A program made the position numbers and the translations under genes. From contig WRCR01000005.1 in the NCBI GenBank assembly GCA_009783865.1, positions 1-30,929 of the forward strand: a stretch of 30,929 bases of DNA. The letters are read 5' to 3'. Every line of letters begins with the position of its first letter. Within the stretch, counting starts at the first letter, position 1. The stretch comes from Planctomycetaceae bacterium. Lineage in GTDB: Bacteria; Planctomycetota; Planctomycetia; Pirellulales; Thermoguttaceae. Shown in pieces: positions 24,129 to 30,929 of this stretch. A model generated the notes under the pieces. The model did not search any database and had not been told where the DNA came from. It worked only from the letters and a program-made list of their open reading frames with translations.

Positions 24129-25205
24129 TTATTGTTTTATTTTCGCTTCAAAATTTCTGCGGGCTTCGCCGGTCAATTCTATGGTTTCTATAATGTTGGG
24201 GCGAAATTTTTCAATGGTAGGCATCCACATTGATTGCAGAAATCCCAATAGATGTTTGTCATCAATATGTTTGGAGCAAAATTCGACTGTTCTGCTAATG
24301 CTTTCATTGTTGTTGCTTGCAGGATTATACATAACGGCATCGTTACTCGATGTAGGAATTTGGTCGTATCCTGCGGCGTTAATGTCAATATATGCCTGCA
24401 CATACTTTTTTGCTGCTCCTGTCAACTTTTCAAGGTCAAACTCTTCGCGGTAATACCAGTTGCTTTGGACAGCGTATTTAGGCATTTTTTTGAAGAACAG
24501 GTCTGGGTTATTCCAAACATAATCCGACCATATCCAGGGACGCACTCCCCGCGTCATGGCTTGGTCGAAATAGAAATACAGGTCGTCCCACCATTGTTCT
24601 TTCTGCCGGATAACGATGTAATTAAAATGGCTTTGATGACCGAAGGTCTCTTCGTCCATTCCAAGATGAATAAAGCGGGGCTTGTCAAAAATGTCAATCG
24701 CTTCGGCAATTAAATCCTTGCAAAACTGGTAGTACGGTTTCGTTGATACCATTTTTGCATATTCACCCATCCATGCATCGTGGGTAGCCGAAAAGTTTAG
24801 ACAGGGTATCGGTTCTATTCCCAATTTTCGCATTTTCGCCAGTTCTTCGCGCAACTTTTCCGGAGTCCACGAGTTCTTCAGTGCTATTTCGGGATGACTG
24901 CGCCAAAGTACGGAATCGTCAAGGTTGATAACGACCATATTGATTTTCTGCTCCCCCATTTTTTTGACGGCAGCGTCCCACACGGATTGTTCAGGTTCAA
25001 ACTCGGTACGCATACCGTTACCCCAGCGCGGATTATTGATTCCGCCTGCGAAATTGAAGGACAGATGCAGCCAGCACGCCCATATCTTGCTTGAAGATTT
25101 GTCGCCTGTTGCAGCAATCGCATTGCTGTTCAACATGCTTGGGATACAAGCAGCCGCGCACGCTGCTGAGGTCTGTTTGATGAAATTACGTCTGTTCGTT
25201 TTCAT
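24129..25205 (-). CDS. Tat-exported GH20-like (beta/alpha)-barrel protein
   Basis: This gene encodes 358 residues, with AGGAG before the ATG. The twin-arginine signal TNRRNFIKQTSAACAAACIP is at residues 3-22, so a folded, possibly cofactor-bearing or assembled protein is exported. The rest looks like a single short TIM barrel: KMGEQKINMVVINLDDS, LREELAKMRKLGIEPIPCLNFSATHDAW (about 128-155) and FIHLGMDEETFG with D184-E185. The last motif matches the HxGxDE site of GH20 enzymes. The usual N-terminal GH20b domain is absent, so it is much shorter than normal GH20. It may be a minimal N-acetylhexosaminidase or a related barrel with another role. It is controlled by its own promoter with operator copy C, identical to copy A. 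I am fairly sure of the fold, less of the activity. Confidence 0.65.
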   Translation of the reverse strand: MKTNRRNFIKQTSAACAAACIPSMLNSNAIAATGDKSSSKIWACWLHLSFNFAGGINNPRWGNGMRTEFEPEQSVWDAAVKKMGEQKINMVVINLDDSVLWRSHPEIALKNSWTPEKLREELAKMRKLGIEPIPCLNFSATHDAWMGEYAKMVSTKPYYQFCKDLIAEAIDIFDKPRFIHLGMDEETFGHQSHFNYIVIRQKEQWWDDLYFYFDQAMTRGVRPWIWSDYVWNNPDLFFKKMPKYAVQSNWYYREEFDLEKLTGAAKKYVQAYIDINAAGYDQIPTSSNDAVMYNPASNNNESISRTVEFCSKHIDDKHLLGFLQSMWMPTIEKFRPNIIETIELTGEARRNFEAKIKQ

Positions 25206-25284
25206 TTTTATCTCCTAATGAGTGAAAGGATTACGACAATAGTGAACATTCCGGTACATCCGGCATATAGTGGTCATTGTCGCA

Positions 25285-25314
25285 ATTCTACACTGGTTTG
25301 AATAAAAAAGTCAA
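25285..25314 (-). promoter_or_regulatory. Sigma-70-type promoter of the Tat GH20-like gene
   Basis: On the minus strand TTGACT (25309-25314) is followed after 18 bp by TAGAAT (25285-25290). The leader would be about 75 nt long to the ATG at 25205. Operator copy C is directly upstream. Confidence 0.55.
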
Positions 25315-25347
25315 TGTAATTTTCCGCAAAATTCATACAATTTTGCG
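25310..25347 (-). promoter_or_regulatory. Shared regulatory element, copy C (operator of the Tat GH20-like gene)
   Basis: All 38 bp are identical to copy A at 22644-22681, 2.7 kb away. The inverted repeat core is at 25325-25347. Identity stops sharply on both sides, and the downstream genes are not similar, so conservation is by function or by recent copying of the promoter region. Confidence 0.85.
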
Positions 25348-25386
25348 AAAATTATTTAACCGGTACTCCGACGCAAATCGGATTTT

Positions 25387-26529
25387 TTACAACTCAATTT
25401 CCAGCGGCTTCTTCATACCGACAAACCAGTTGCTCACCGTCAATTTTTTCGCTGCACCGATTTCCACTGAGCCCTGCGGCAGCAAGTCAAAAGTTTTACC
25501 GTCCGCTTCAATGAGACACGGAATATCACTGGTATTATTCAACGTCACACCATTGCCTTCTTTTTTGATTTCAACGCAAGCGCGAAATAACTTTTCAACC
25601 CAGGGCTGCCGACCGAGAATCATGTTCGCCGCCCAGCCGACAGTCCGCTTGGCAAAAAATGCTTCCTTAACTGAATCATGACTGCGGTCTTTGGCAAAAA
25701 TCAACGTCATCGGACGCTGTAAATTCTGGTATCCGTAAGTGTTCCATTCGCTGGCATGAATGTCAGAGTTTGCTACGGGGACAAGGTCACGCTCATTGCA
25801 CCAATCAAGCGCGATGGGAAAAAACGATACGCCGTTGAAAACCTCGACACCGTGAATGTGTCCCTTTTTTCGGACTTCTTCGATTTCGTCAAAAAACCGC
25901 ATCGGTTCGCCTTTTTTAAGACCGAAAGGCGGTGTATCGGGAGTCGTGTCGAGCCAACTTGGATGATTCCAATGATTGAATCCGCCCTGTTCTGCGGAGA
26001 GGGCTAATCGTTTTTGCCATTCGTTGCGCGGTATCTCCGCAATCGGATTTACGTCCTGCAAAAACAAAAGGTTGAAATGCCACTCACTGGTAGCCATTTC
26101 GCCGCCTCTAACGAGAATCAACTTGTTCTTCGCCGCTTCGGCTTTGGCGAGTTCATACGGTCTGTTTCTGTCAGCACCGTTTGTTAATTCTTTGTTTTGC
26201 GACTCGATGTGGTCAGTAATAGCAATCACATCAAGTCCGTTGTTGACGGCTTCATTCACACGGTCAACGGGCATCACACGCCCGTCGGAAAAAAGAGTGT
26301 GCATGTGGAAGTCGCCTTTGAGAACTTTGAATCCATCGGCATCGGGAATAATAATTTTTCGCGGCGGTGCCTTTTGTCCGCGTATTTCCTCGGTGTGACG
26401 AATGACGGTAAATCCGTCGCCCACCGGTTTCGGTGTCAGCGGACTTTCCGCAAAGAGATTGTAAATGGGCAGCACCGCAACGGCACTTAACAGAGCAAGA
26501 AATTTCAAAAAACCGCGTCGATTTAACAT
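25387..26529 (-). CDS. Tat-exported PHP-domain metallohydrolase (CehA/McbA-like)
   Basis: This gene encodes 380 residues. A twin-arginine signal (NRRGFLKFLALLSAVAVLP, residues 3-21) directs export. The PHP fold is shown by GDFHMHTLFSDGR with H75 and H77, then IAITDHIESQ, RGGEMATSEWHFNLLF, GFNHWNHPSW and VANSDIHASEW, which provide the usual His/Asp/Glu metal ligands. PHP proteins are metal-dependent phosphoesterases or related hydrolases. In exported CehA-type members the substrate is mostly unknown; a role in cleaving phosphate or sulfate-like esters from glycans is possible but not shown. It lies 181 bp upstream of the Tat GH20-like gene on the same strand, but operator C lies between them, so they are likely separate units. 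The start is chosen because it gives a complete Tat signal. Confidence 0.87.
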   Translation of the reverse strand: MLNRRGFLKFLALLSAVAVLPIYNLFAESPLTPKPVGDGFTVIRHTEEIRGQKAPPRKIIIPDADGFKVLKGDFHMHTLFSDGRVMPVDRVNEAVNNGLDVIAITDHIESQNKELTNGADRNRPYELAKAEAAKNKLILVRGGEMATSEWHFNLLFLQDVNPIAEIPRNEWQKRLALSAEQGGFNHWNHPSWLDTTPDTPPFGLKKGEPMRFFDEIEEVRKKGHIHGVEVFNGVSFFPIALDWCNERDLVPVANSDIHASEWNTYGYQNLQRPMTLIFAKDRSHDSVKEAFFAKRTVGWAANMILGRQPWVEKLFRACVEIKKEGNGVTLNNTSDIPCLIEADGKTFDLLPQGSVEIGAAKKLTVSNWFVGMKKPLEIEL

Positions 26530-26626
26530 GTTAAAAACCTTTCATAGTGGAGTGTAAAAGAAGAATGTCACTAATTCTACCGAAAAATAAGGGAATTGGA
26601 ACGCCGTAAAGTCCAATACGTTTCGA

Positions 26627-26655
26627 TTGCGGTCTGATTTTTTTCGTGTTATAAT
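26627..26655 (+). promoter_or_regulatory. Extended -10 promoter for the secreted protein at 26706
   Basis: TGTTATAAT (26647-26655) is a perfect extended -10, with TTGCGG (26627-26632) 17 bp upstream as a partial -35. It lies in the divergent gap between the PHP gene and the plus-strand gene. Confidence 0.6.
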
Positions 26656-26705
26656 CGTTTCTTGTCTTGTATCCTTTCGGCAACACTAACATCAGGAATA
26701 ACTCT

Positions 26706-27563
26706 ATGAAATACTTTATCGTCCACGCTTTATTCTTATCAGTGTTTTTTTCTGCGTCATATATTTTTGCCGGCGGACTAACCGTTCAATTAAAAGGCGA
26801 CCACGGCGCAGTCAGTTTCGTCGGCGCAATCTACCGCTGGGACCCGGACGGTTTGCCGAAACAAGCAGACGGTTCAGCCCGCGTTGCAAAAGAACGTGCC
26901 GAAGCACCGAAAATTGACGAACCCTGGGTCGACTTCAGAGCAGAAAACAAAGGAAATGGAAAATGGGTTATCGAACAGCAAATGCCCGCCGGTAATTACG
27001 ATTTAATCATCATCAAGCGCGGTGTAATGCAGCGTTTCGAGGGTTGGCGATACGCACCGGTTTTGGACTTCGAGGAATTCTTTCCGCCGGACGCTAAAGT
27101 CCTCTGCGATAAGGAAGTCAACGATAAGAAAGTGCAAGTGACCGACGAAGATAGTTTGCAGTTTGTCGATAAACAAATCCGTCAATCGAAACATTACGAA
27201 AACAAGGTAATACCGCTCTATTTCGGCGGCAGTTATAGGAAGGGACAAATACGTCCGAAACAGATTCGGGTTCTCGTGATGCTTTTGCGGGACTTGCAGA
27301 CAACGCTGGACGCTAATTCGGCAACAATGCGGTTCGAGATTTGGCAGTTTGAAGACCGCAGCGGCGGATATGTCAAACAGAAGCGGACGCATGTTCTGCA
27401 TCGTATCATTATGCCGCGCCATGAATTATGTCAATGGACGTGGCTGTGGGACCCCGCGTTGGGCAACATCGAAATCAAGAAGAACGGAAACACGGCAGTC
27501 GAGTACACTATTCCCAATACGCAGGATACGAAATTGCAAGGATTGATGCCGTATACGCCGTGA
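26706..27563 (+). CDS. Secreted protein of unknown function
   Basis: This gene encodes 285 residues from the ATG at 26706, which follows AGGAAT and gives a good signal peptide (MKYFIVHALFLSVFFSASYIFAGG); an upstream TTG at 26667 is less likely. I do not recognise a family. The mature protein opens with a beta-rich stretch (LTVQLKGDHGAVSFVGAIYRW), then VIEQQMPAGNYDLIIIKRGVMQRFEGWRYAPVLDFEEFFPP, which resembles a beta-sandwich carrier or carboxypeptidase-regulatory-like domain (PAGNYDLII). No catalytic motif is evident. It is a single-gene unit facing the thioredoxin-like gene, with a stem-loop between them. A periplasmic or surface location is inferred. Confidence 0.8.
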   Translation: MKYFIVHALFLSVFFSASYIFAGGLTVQLKGDHGAVSFVGAIYRWDPDGLPKQADGSARVAKERAEAPKIDEPWVDFRAENKGNGKWVIEQQMPAGNYDLIIIKRGVMQRFEGWRYAPVLDFEEFFPPDAKVLCDKEVNDKKVQVTDEDSLQFVDKQIRQSKHYENKVIPLYFGGSYRKGQIRPKQIRVLVMLLRDLQTTLDANSATMRFEIWQFEDRSGGYVKQKRTHVLHRIIMPRHELCQWTWLWDPALGNIEIKKNGNTAVEYTIPNTQDTKLQGLMPYTP

Positions 27564-27575
27564 AAAATTACCATC

Positions 27576-27593
27576 GGCGGGTTATCACCCGCC
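27576..27593. terminator. Stem-loop between convergent genes
   Basis: A perfect 7-bp stem GGCGGGT / ACCCGCC with a TATC loop sits 12 nt after the stop codon of the secreted-protein gene and 12 nt past the end of the thioredoxin-like gene. On the minus strand a T-run follows at 27564-27568. It is probably a terminator for one or both genes. Confidence 0.65.
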
Positions 27594-27605
27594 GCTCGTA
27601 TCCGG

Positions 27606-28175
27606 CTACCGCAGTGTTGTCGAGACCCTGGCAACAGATGCTTGAATCGCTGCGTGCATTCCAACGGCAAGTCCCTGTTCGACTTGTCTGCCGCTCAAAC
27701 GCTGAATCTCAACACCGGCAGCGTCGAAAAGCACAACAGACGGATATTTATTAACTCCCAGCGTCTTACACAGAGCGGCATTTCCATATACTTCAAGCGC
27801 GGCACAGACAAACTGACCGGAAAGCATCTTGACTTCCTCATTAGAAAAAGCAGGCAGCGGCGCAACCTTGACGGTTTGGACAGCATCCTTGTCAAAAATG
27901 AAAAAATACAGCAGCAACGGCTTCTTCTGTGCTTTCGATTCTTCAACGGCTGCGGCATAATCATTCAAAAAACTGATTTGTTCCGCCGACTGCGCGGCTT
28001 TACCGACTGATTCAACTCTCCAACTTGCTGCAATATCCTGCAATTTGAGCGGTTCAGAAGACGACTTTGCGGTCAACAAACCTTGCGAAAAATAGAAAAC
28101 AATCAGCAGCACAATCGTAACCGTTGAGACGCAAAAACTGAAAAATCCTTGTCGGGTGTAAAGCAGGGCGTACAT
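27606..28175 (-). CDS. Membrane-anchored thioredoxin-fold protein lacking a CxxC motif
   Basis: This gene encodes 189 residues. One N-terminal membrane segment (FFSFCVSTVTIVLLIVFYF, about 11-29) probably anchors it with the rest in the periplasm. The soluble part has thioredoxin-like order: AVEESKAQKKPLLLYFFIFDKD, a central VCAALEVYGNAALCKTLGVNKYPSVVLFDAAG with the cis-proline loop (YPSVV), and a final GRQVEQG helix. The redox CxxC that normally follows the first strand is replaced by a stretch without cysteine (FDKDAVQT), so disulfide exchange is unlikely; two lone cysteines remain (FVCAAL, ALCKTL). A binding or scaffolding role is possible. The ribosome binding site is weak. The fold is likely, the role unknown. 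Confidence 0.7.
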   Translation of the reverse strand: MYALLYTRQGFFSFCVSTVTIVLLIVFYFSQGLLTAKSSSEPLKLQDIAASWRVESVGKAAQSAEQISFLNDYAAAVEESKAQKKPLLLYFFIFDKDAVQTVKVAPLPAFSNEEVKMLSGQFVCAALEVYGNAALCKTLGVNKYPSVVLFDAAGVEIQRLSGRQVEQGLAVGMHAAIQASVARVSTTLR

Positions 28176-28385
28176 GACTTCCGTGTGTTAATTAATAATG
28201 TGGAACGTGCGGCAGAAAACGTATTACCTAAATCGTCCTTGCCGGACAAAATCTTGAATGTATAACGGTTATACGGAGATTTACAGCAGGATTCCGTTCG
28301 GCGGCTCTGTTGCGGTTACGGCATCTCGTCATCAAAAGTTGTGTGCGGGCACTCCGGGCAAAATTCTCTGCTGCGAGGTAGTCCG
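28176..28385. other. 210-bp gap without a recognised gene
   Basis: Between the lipoprotein stop and the thioredoxin-like start only short open frames occur on either strand. One minus-strand frame reads REFCPECPHTTFDDEMP before a stop, with a CxxC, and could be a decayed gene end, but this is weak. Nothing else was seen. Confidence 0.3.
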
Positions 28386-29888
28386 TCAGGGTTTTGTCTT
28401 GGGCACCTTTTTCAGTTCAAAATCAAATTGTTGGTCGCCGTCTTTGAGTGAAAATTCTTCGGAAACAGCAGGTTCGTAACCGTGAGCGGTAATTTCTACA
28501 CGGCAACGCTCCGCAAATCTCATCGGTTTAATTGTGTACGAAATATCTCCCTCGACGAAGGGAAATACTACACCGACGGGCAACCACCAACCAGCGTGTT
28601 CTTCGTCTCTTTGGGACTCATCCCACCCAACGATTGCCGCCCAAAATCTCGGGACCGCTTGTTTGGTTTCGGCATCGACCACGGTTCCCCGCACAGTCAT
28701 TTTCCGACACATCGTAATCGGATATTCTTCATCTCGCGGTATCAAATCTGGAACGGCAACGAAAAGATAATCGTTATGATAGAAAACATACTCGCAAGGT
28801 ACATCCAATGCATTGTTCCAAACGGTTCGCCCTTCGGAGTCCGTCGCTTTGATAACATGTCTTAGATCGGAAAAAAAGGAAGATTCCAAGTCATGACAAA
28901 AGAAACATCTCATTTCGACACCGGGAATCGGCTTTCCTTCCGGGTCGGTAACTCGAAAACGTATCGGCTTGCCATGTTTGAGCGGAATTTCAACCGGCGG
29001 CGAGTCAGCGGCAAGCGTTGTAGAAAGGACGAGAGGTGCGTGGTTTTCCGGTATGACCTGGATAGTATACGTTCCGGCAACAAGGTCGTTTAACAAAAAA
29101 TCACCTGTTTCCGAAACAACGATTCCCGGTGTATGAATGGAGCGAAAGGGACCGCCGACTTTTACGACTGTTCGCTCAAGATTCGCACCGTCTTCGGCAA
29201 TCAATTTTCCCGTTAGTTTTAATCCGGGCGAAAGAACCATCTGATGAGATTTGTCGAGCAGTGCTTGAAACGATTCGTCTTCCTGCTCGAAGTCAACTCG
29301 TTGCGGAGCATAACCGGGAACGGATACGCTAAGAGTCAGCGGATAGAAATTTTTCGTGGGAATCCACGTTACTGTCCATCTGCCTTCGTCGTCTGTGGTC
29401 GGCTCTTGGTAAGTTGGCATTCGGTAGAGTTGCTCTGGGTATGGCTTCTGCAAGTCGGGCTTGTCTTTTGTATAGAACAAATGAACAGACACGCCTTTGA
29501 TAGGCATTCCCTGTTCATCGACAATGATGCCGCCGCCTTCGCGGCTCCGTTCCAGGTGAACCGTGAGTTCTTTCGGTATCGGCTCAATACCAAACGCTCC
29601 GAAACCGCAGCGAAGATAAACGTAATCAGGATGCCAAATGCCAATATGCGTGGATTTTGTTTTCAGGAAATCGAGTGTGCAAATTCCTTTTTGATTGCTT
29701 TTCAGGACGGGGGCTTCCCATGCAATACCGACTTGGACATCGGCAACCGGTTTTCCGTCCTCGTCAACGAAACGCAGCGTCAATGTCTCGCGCTTCGCAC
29801 AACCGCAATACAAAATAACGAGTACGAGAAAAAACGCTGCGCATCGACAGCCGGTGCTTGGACGATTTTTTATATGCGAATTCTTCAT
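28386..29888 (-). CDS. Lipoprotein with repeated carboxypeptidase-regulatory-like (beta-sandwich) domains
   Basis: This gene encodes 500 residues, and the start is set by AAGGAGG before the ATG. A hydrophobic N-terminal segment ends in LYCGCAK, a lipobox-like site with C30 as the likely lipidated cysteine (the -3 residue is Tyr, so not ideal). At least four beta-sandwich units of the carboxypeptidase-regulatory / CnaB-like type follow, seen by the recurring DEDGKPVADVQVGI (about 41), DEQGMPIKGVSVHLFY (about 122), LKLTGKLIAEDG...LVAGTYTIQVIPE (about 225-280), DPEGKPIPGVEMRCFF (about 318) and VRGTVVDAETKQAVPRFW (about 405). No catalytic site is seen. Such proteins are common in planctomycetes and probably bind partners at the cell envelope. 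It forms its own unit. Confidence 0.85.
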   Translation of the reverse strand: MKNSHIKNRPSTGCRCAAFFLVLVILYCGCAKRETLTLRFVDEDGKPVADVQVGIAWEAPVLKSNQKGICTLDFLKTKSTHIGIWHPDYVYLRCGFGAFGIEPIPKELTVHLERSREGGGIIVDEQGMPIKGVSVHLFYTKDKPDLQKPYPEQLYRMPTYQEPTTDDEGRWTVTWIPTKNFYPLTLSVSVPGYAPQRVDFEQEDESFQALLDKSHQMVLSPGLKLTGKLIAEDGANLERTVVKVGGPFRSIHTPGIVVSETGDFLLNDLVAGTYTIQVIPENHAPLVLSTTLAADSPPVEIPLKHGKPIRFRVTDPEGKPIPGVEMRCFFCHDLESSFFSDLRHVIKATDSEGRTVWNNALDVPCEYVFYHNDYLFVAVPDLIPRDEEYPITMCRKMTVRGTVVDAETKQAVPRFWAAIVGWDESQRDEEHAGWWLPVGVVFPFVEGDISYTIKPMRFAERCRVEITAHGYEPAVSEEFSLKDGDQQFDFELKKVPKTKP

Positions 29889-29981
29889 GTGCTAATCCTC
29901 CTTGAGGAATTTTACTTTGCCGCTGTGGACGATGCAAAGGGAGTGGGATTTTCGTTCTCTTCGCTCCAACGGAACAATCAC

Positions 29982-30009
29982 ATTGTACAATCGTAAGATG
30001 GAAAAACAA
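29982..30009 (-). promoter_or_regulatory. Possible promoter of the lipoprotein gene
   Basis: On the minus strand TTGTTT (30004-30009) is followed after 16 bp by TACAAT (29982-29987). The leader to the ATG at 29888 would be about 85 nt. The match is modest. Confidence 0.3.
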
Positions 30010-30018
30010 ATTGTAGAG

Positions 30019-30711
30019 TTATTCCGTTTCTTTTGAGGATACCTCGACCAGCGCACGGATTGTTTCTTTAAGACGGTCGGGAATTTTCGACCACGAACCA
30101 ACCAGCATTTGCAGTTGTGCATCGGCAACTTCCAACCGCTCTAACAGGGATTCCTGAACGCTGCTTTGCTGCGGTAATTCCGGCGAAGCACTTGTGTCGG
30201 CATTTTTTGTGTTTCCGGCGGCTTTCCTTTCCGGTTTGTGCCGAAGAAGCGGTACCTCATTGACATTGCTGCCGGTTAGAGCGGAAATCGCCTTTTGTGC
30301 TTGCGAAAGACACATAACCGGTTTGTCTTCCAGCGGGTCACAAACGACTTTTGCCGCTCGGCTGTGCTGCCGGACAGAATTGCCGGAAGTCAATAGTGTT
30401 CCCAGTGCAAGCGTCGGTCTCGACGATACCGAATGACGACTTTCTTCGATGCTGTCAGCAAGCGTTGAGCGGCAAAGTTGGATACTCGGTGCTGTACCGG
30501 CTGAAGCAAAACGCGCGCTTGCTTTCCGCTCACTTTTCCTTCCTTTTACCGGAAAGTGCGGCGAACCAACCACCCGTAATAATGCCTCTTCTTTACAGGA
30601 AGGCAGAATAGGATTGAATTTTTTTCCTCCGTTGGCGAAAAAACCGGCGATTTCTTCGTCGCGGCATTCCTTGAAGGAAATAACAGGCGGTGATGATGCT
30701 TCGGCTGTCAT
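30019..30711 (-). CDS. Hypothetical protein, 230 residues
   Basis: No family is recognised. The protein is hydrophilic, with no signal peptide or membrane segment. The N-terminus (residues 10-50) holds CRDEEIAGFFANGGKKFNPILPSCKEE, the middle is Ser/Ala/Arg rich and probably disordered, and the C-terminus has a helical stretch ESLLERLEVADAQLQMLVGSWSKIPDRLKETIRALVEVS (about 190-228). That tail recalls small planctomycete proteins coded next to recombinase-type genes, an impression I cannot test here. AAAGGGA lies before the ATG. It starts 52 bp after the truncated gene at the right edge and is likely co-transcribed with it. Confidence 0.65.
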   Translation of the reverse strand: MTAEASSPPVISFKECRDEEIAGFFANGGKKFNPILPSCKEEALLRVVGSPHFPVKGRKSERKASARFASAGTAPSIQLCRSTLADSIEESRHSVSSRPTLALGTLLTSGNSVRQHSRAAKVVCDPLEDKPVMCLSQAQKAISALTGSNVNEVPLLRHKPERKAAGNTKNADTSASPELPQQSSVQESLLERLEVADAQLQMLVGSWSKIPDRLKETIRALVEVSSKETE

Positions 30712-30763
30712 TGTTGATTATCCCTTTTGATAATTTTAGCGGTGATAACGTTGACAGATTCCA

Positions 30764-30929
30764 TTAAGCGGCTTCGTTTCGGGAATTCATTTCAGTCCAA
30801 CTGCGTTTGTAATTCAGTGCTTCGAGCAGTTCGCTGAGAGTTAAAGTCCGGTTTTCGAGTTCCAAGGGAATTTCCATGCCGGGGTCGCAGACCAAATCGA
30901 CGGTTCCGTATTCGCTGATGAGGTCATCG
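30764..30929 (-). CDS. C-terminus of an unknown protein, cut by the right window edge
   Basis: A minus-strand frame is open from the window edge to TAA at 30764-30766, giving the last 54 residues. It reads as ordinary coding sequence: DDLISEYGTVDLVCDPGMEI, then PLELENRTLTLSELLEALNY, ending SRNEAA. No family is recognised. Evidence for a real gene is the uninterrupted frame, protein-like composition, and a downstream gene with a ribosome binding site on the same strand. Confidence 0.6.
   Translation of the reverse strand, partial: DDLISEYGTVDLVCDPGMEIPLELENRTLTLSELLEALNYKRSWTEMNSRNEAA

Noticed and set aside
22644..25347. The three repeated elements as a CRISPR array or transposon ends
   Set aside because: They are about 1.3 kb apart, all in the same orientation, each placed at a fixed distance from a promoter, with no terminal inverted pair, target duplication or transposase.
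28258..28479. 73-codon plus-strand frame in and beyond the 210-bp gap
   Set aside because: Half of it is antisense to the lipoprotein gene, no ribosome binding site, no recognisable motif.
1..30929. tRNA, rRNA, insertion sequences
   Set aside because: No cloverleaf, conserved rRNA segment or transposase was seen, and most sequence is taken up by well-supported genes; by-eye search may miss small RNAs.

Overview
The window appears to come from a Gram-negative bacterium of moderate G+C, most likely of the PVC superphylum (Planctomycetota, Lentisphaerota or Verrucomicrobiota), probably polysaccharide-degrading and perhaps gut-associated. This rests on an autotransporter with passenger-associated (PATR-like) repeats, Tat-exported glycosidase-like and PHP proteins, a carboxypeptidase-regulatory-like lipoprotein, many secreted glycosidases, and two short planctomycete-style hypothetical genes at the right edge. 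The assignment is an inference; there is no rRNA or marker gene to test it.

Layout. 1-2082 (+): C-terminal part of a RecB/AddA-type helicase-nuclease, cut by the left edge. 2135-13179 (+): a co-directional carbohydrate cluster of a GH89 alpha-N-acetylglucosaminidase with a discoidin/CBM32-like tail, a large GH20-like enzyme, a sugar isomerase/epimerase, an SSS sodium/solute symporter, a DNA methyltransferase-HNH fusion that looks out of place, and a class-I-glutamine-amidotransferase-like protein. 13383-16394 (+): a type V autotransporter. 16467-26529 (-): a second glycosidase cluster made of a GH84/GH20-like protein, a serine hydrolase and a second GH89-like protein (one operon), a DUF5009/HGSNAT-type membrane acyltransferase, a Tat-exported GH20-like protein and a Tat-exported PHP metallohydrolase. 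26706-27563 (+): an unknown secreted protein. 27606-30929 (-): an anchored thioredoxin-fold protein, a lipoprotein with repeated beta-sandwich domains, and two adjacent hypothetical genes, the last cut by the right edge.

How they work together. The theme is removal of terminal N-acetylhexosamine from glycans. Two GH89-family proteins stand beside a homologue of heparan-alpha-glucosaminide N-acetyltransferase. This is the same pair that acts in sequence in lysosomal heparan sulfate breakdown (N-acetylate terminal GlcN, then cleave alpha-GlcNAc). GH20- and GH84-like proteins could take beta-linked residues, and the SSS symporter and isomerase could import and process products.

The strongest unexplained signal is a 38-bp element found three times. 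Two copies are identical and one is diverged. It lies upstream of three minus-strand transcription units (the GH89-like operon, the acyltransferase, and the Tat GH20-like gene). Each copy carries an inverted repeat centred 22 bp upstream of the first base of a good -35 hexamer (about -57), the geometry of an activator site. It defines a local regulon whose regulator is not in the window. Other items of note are the methyltransferase-HNH fusion with an AT-rich target-recognition region, a cysteine cluster in the autotransporter barrel, and a long CACAAAG-type hairpin. I saw no CRISPR array, tRNA, rRNA or insertion sequence. No gene-free stretch exceeds about 210 bp.
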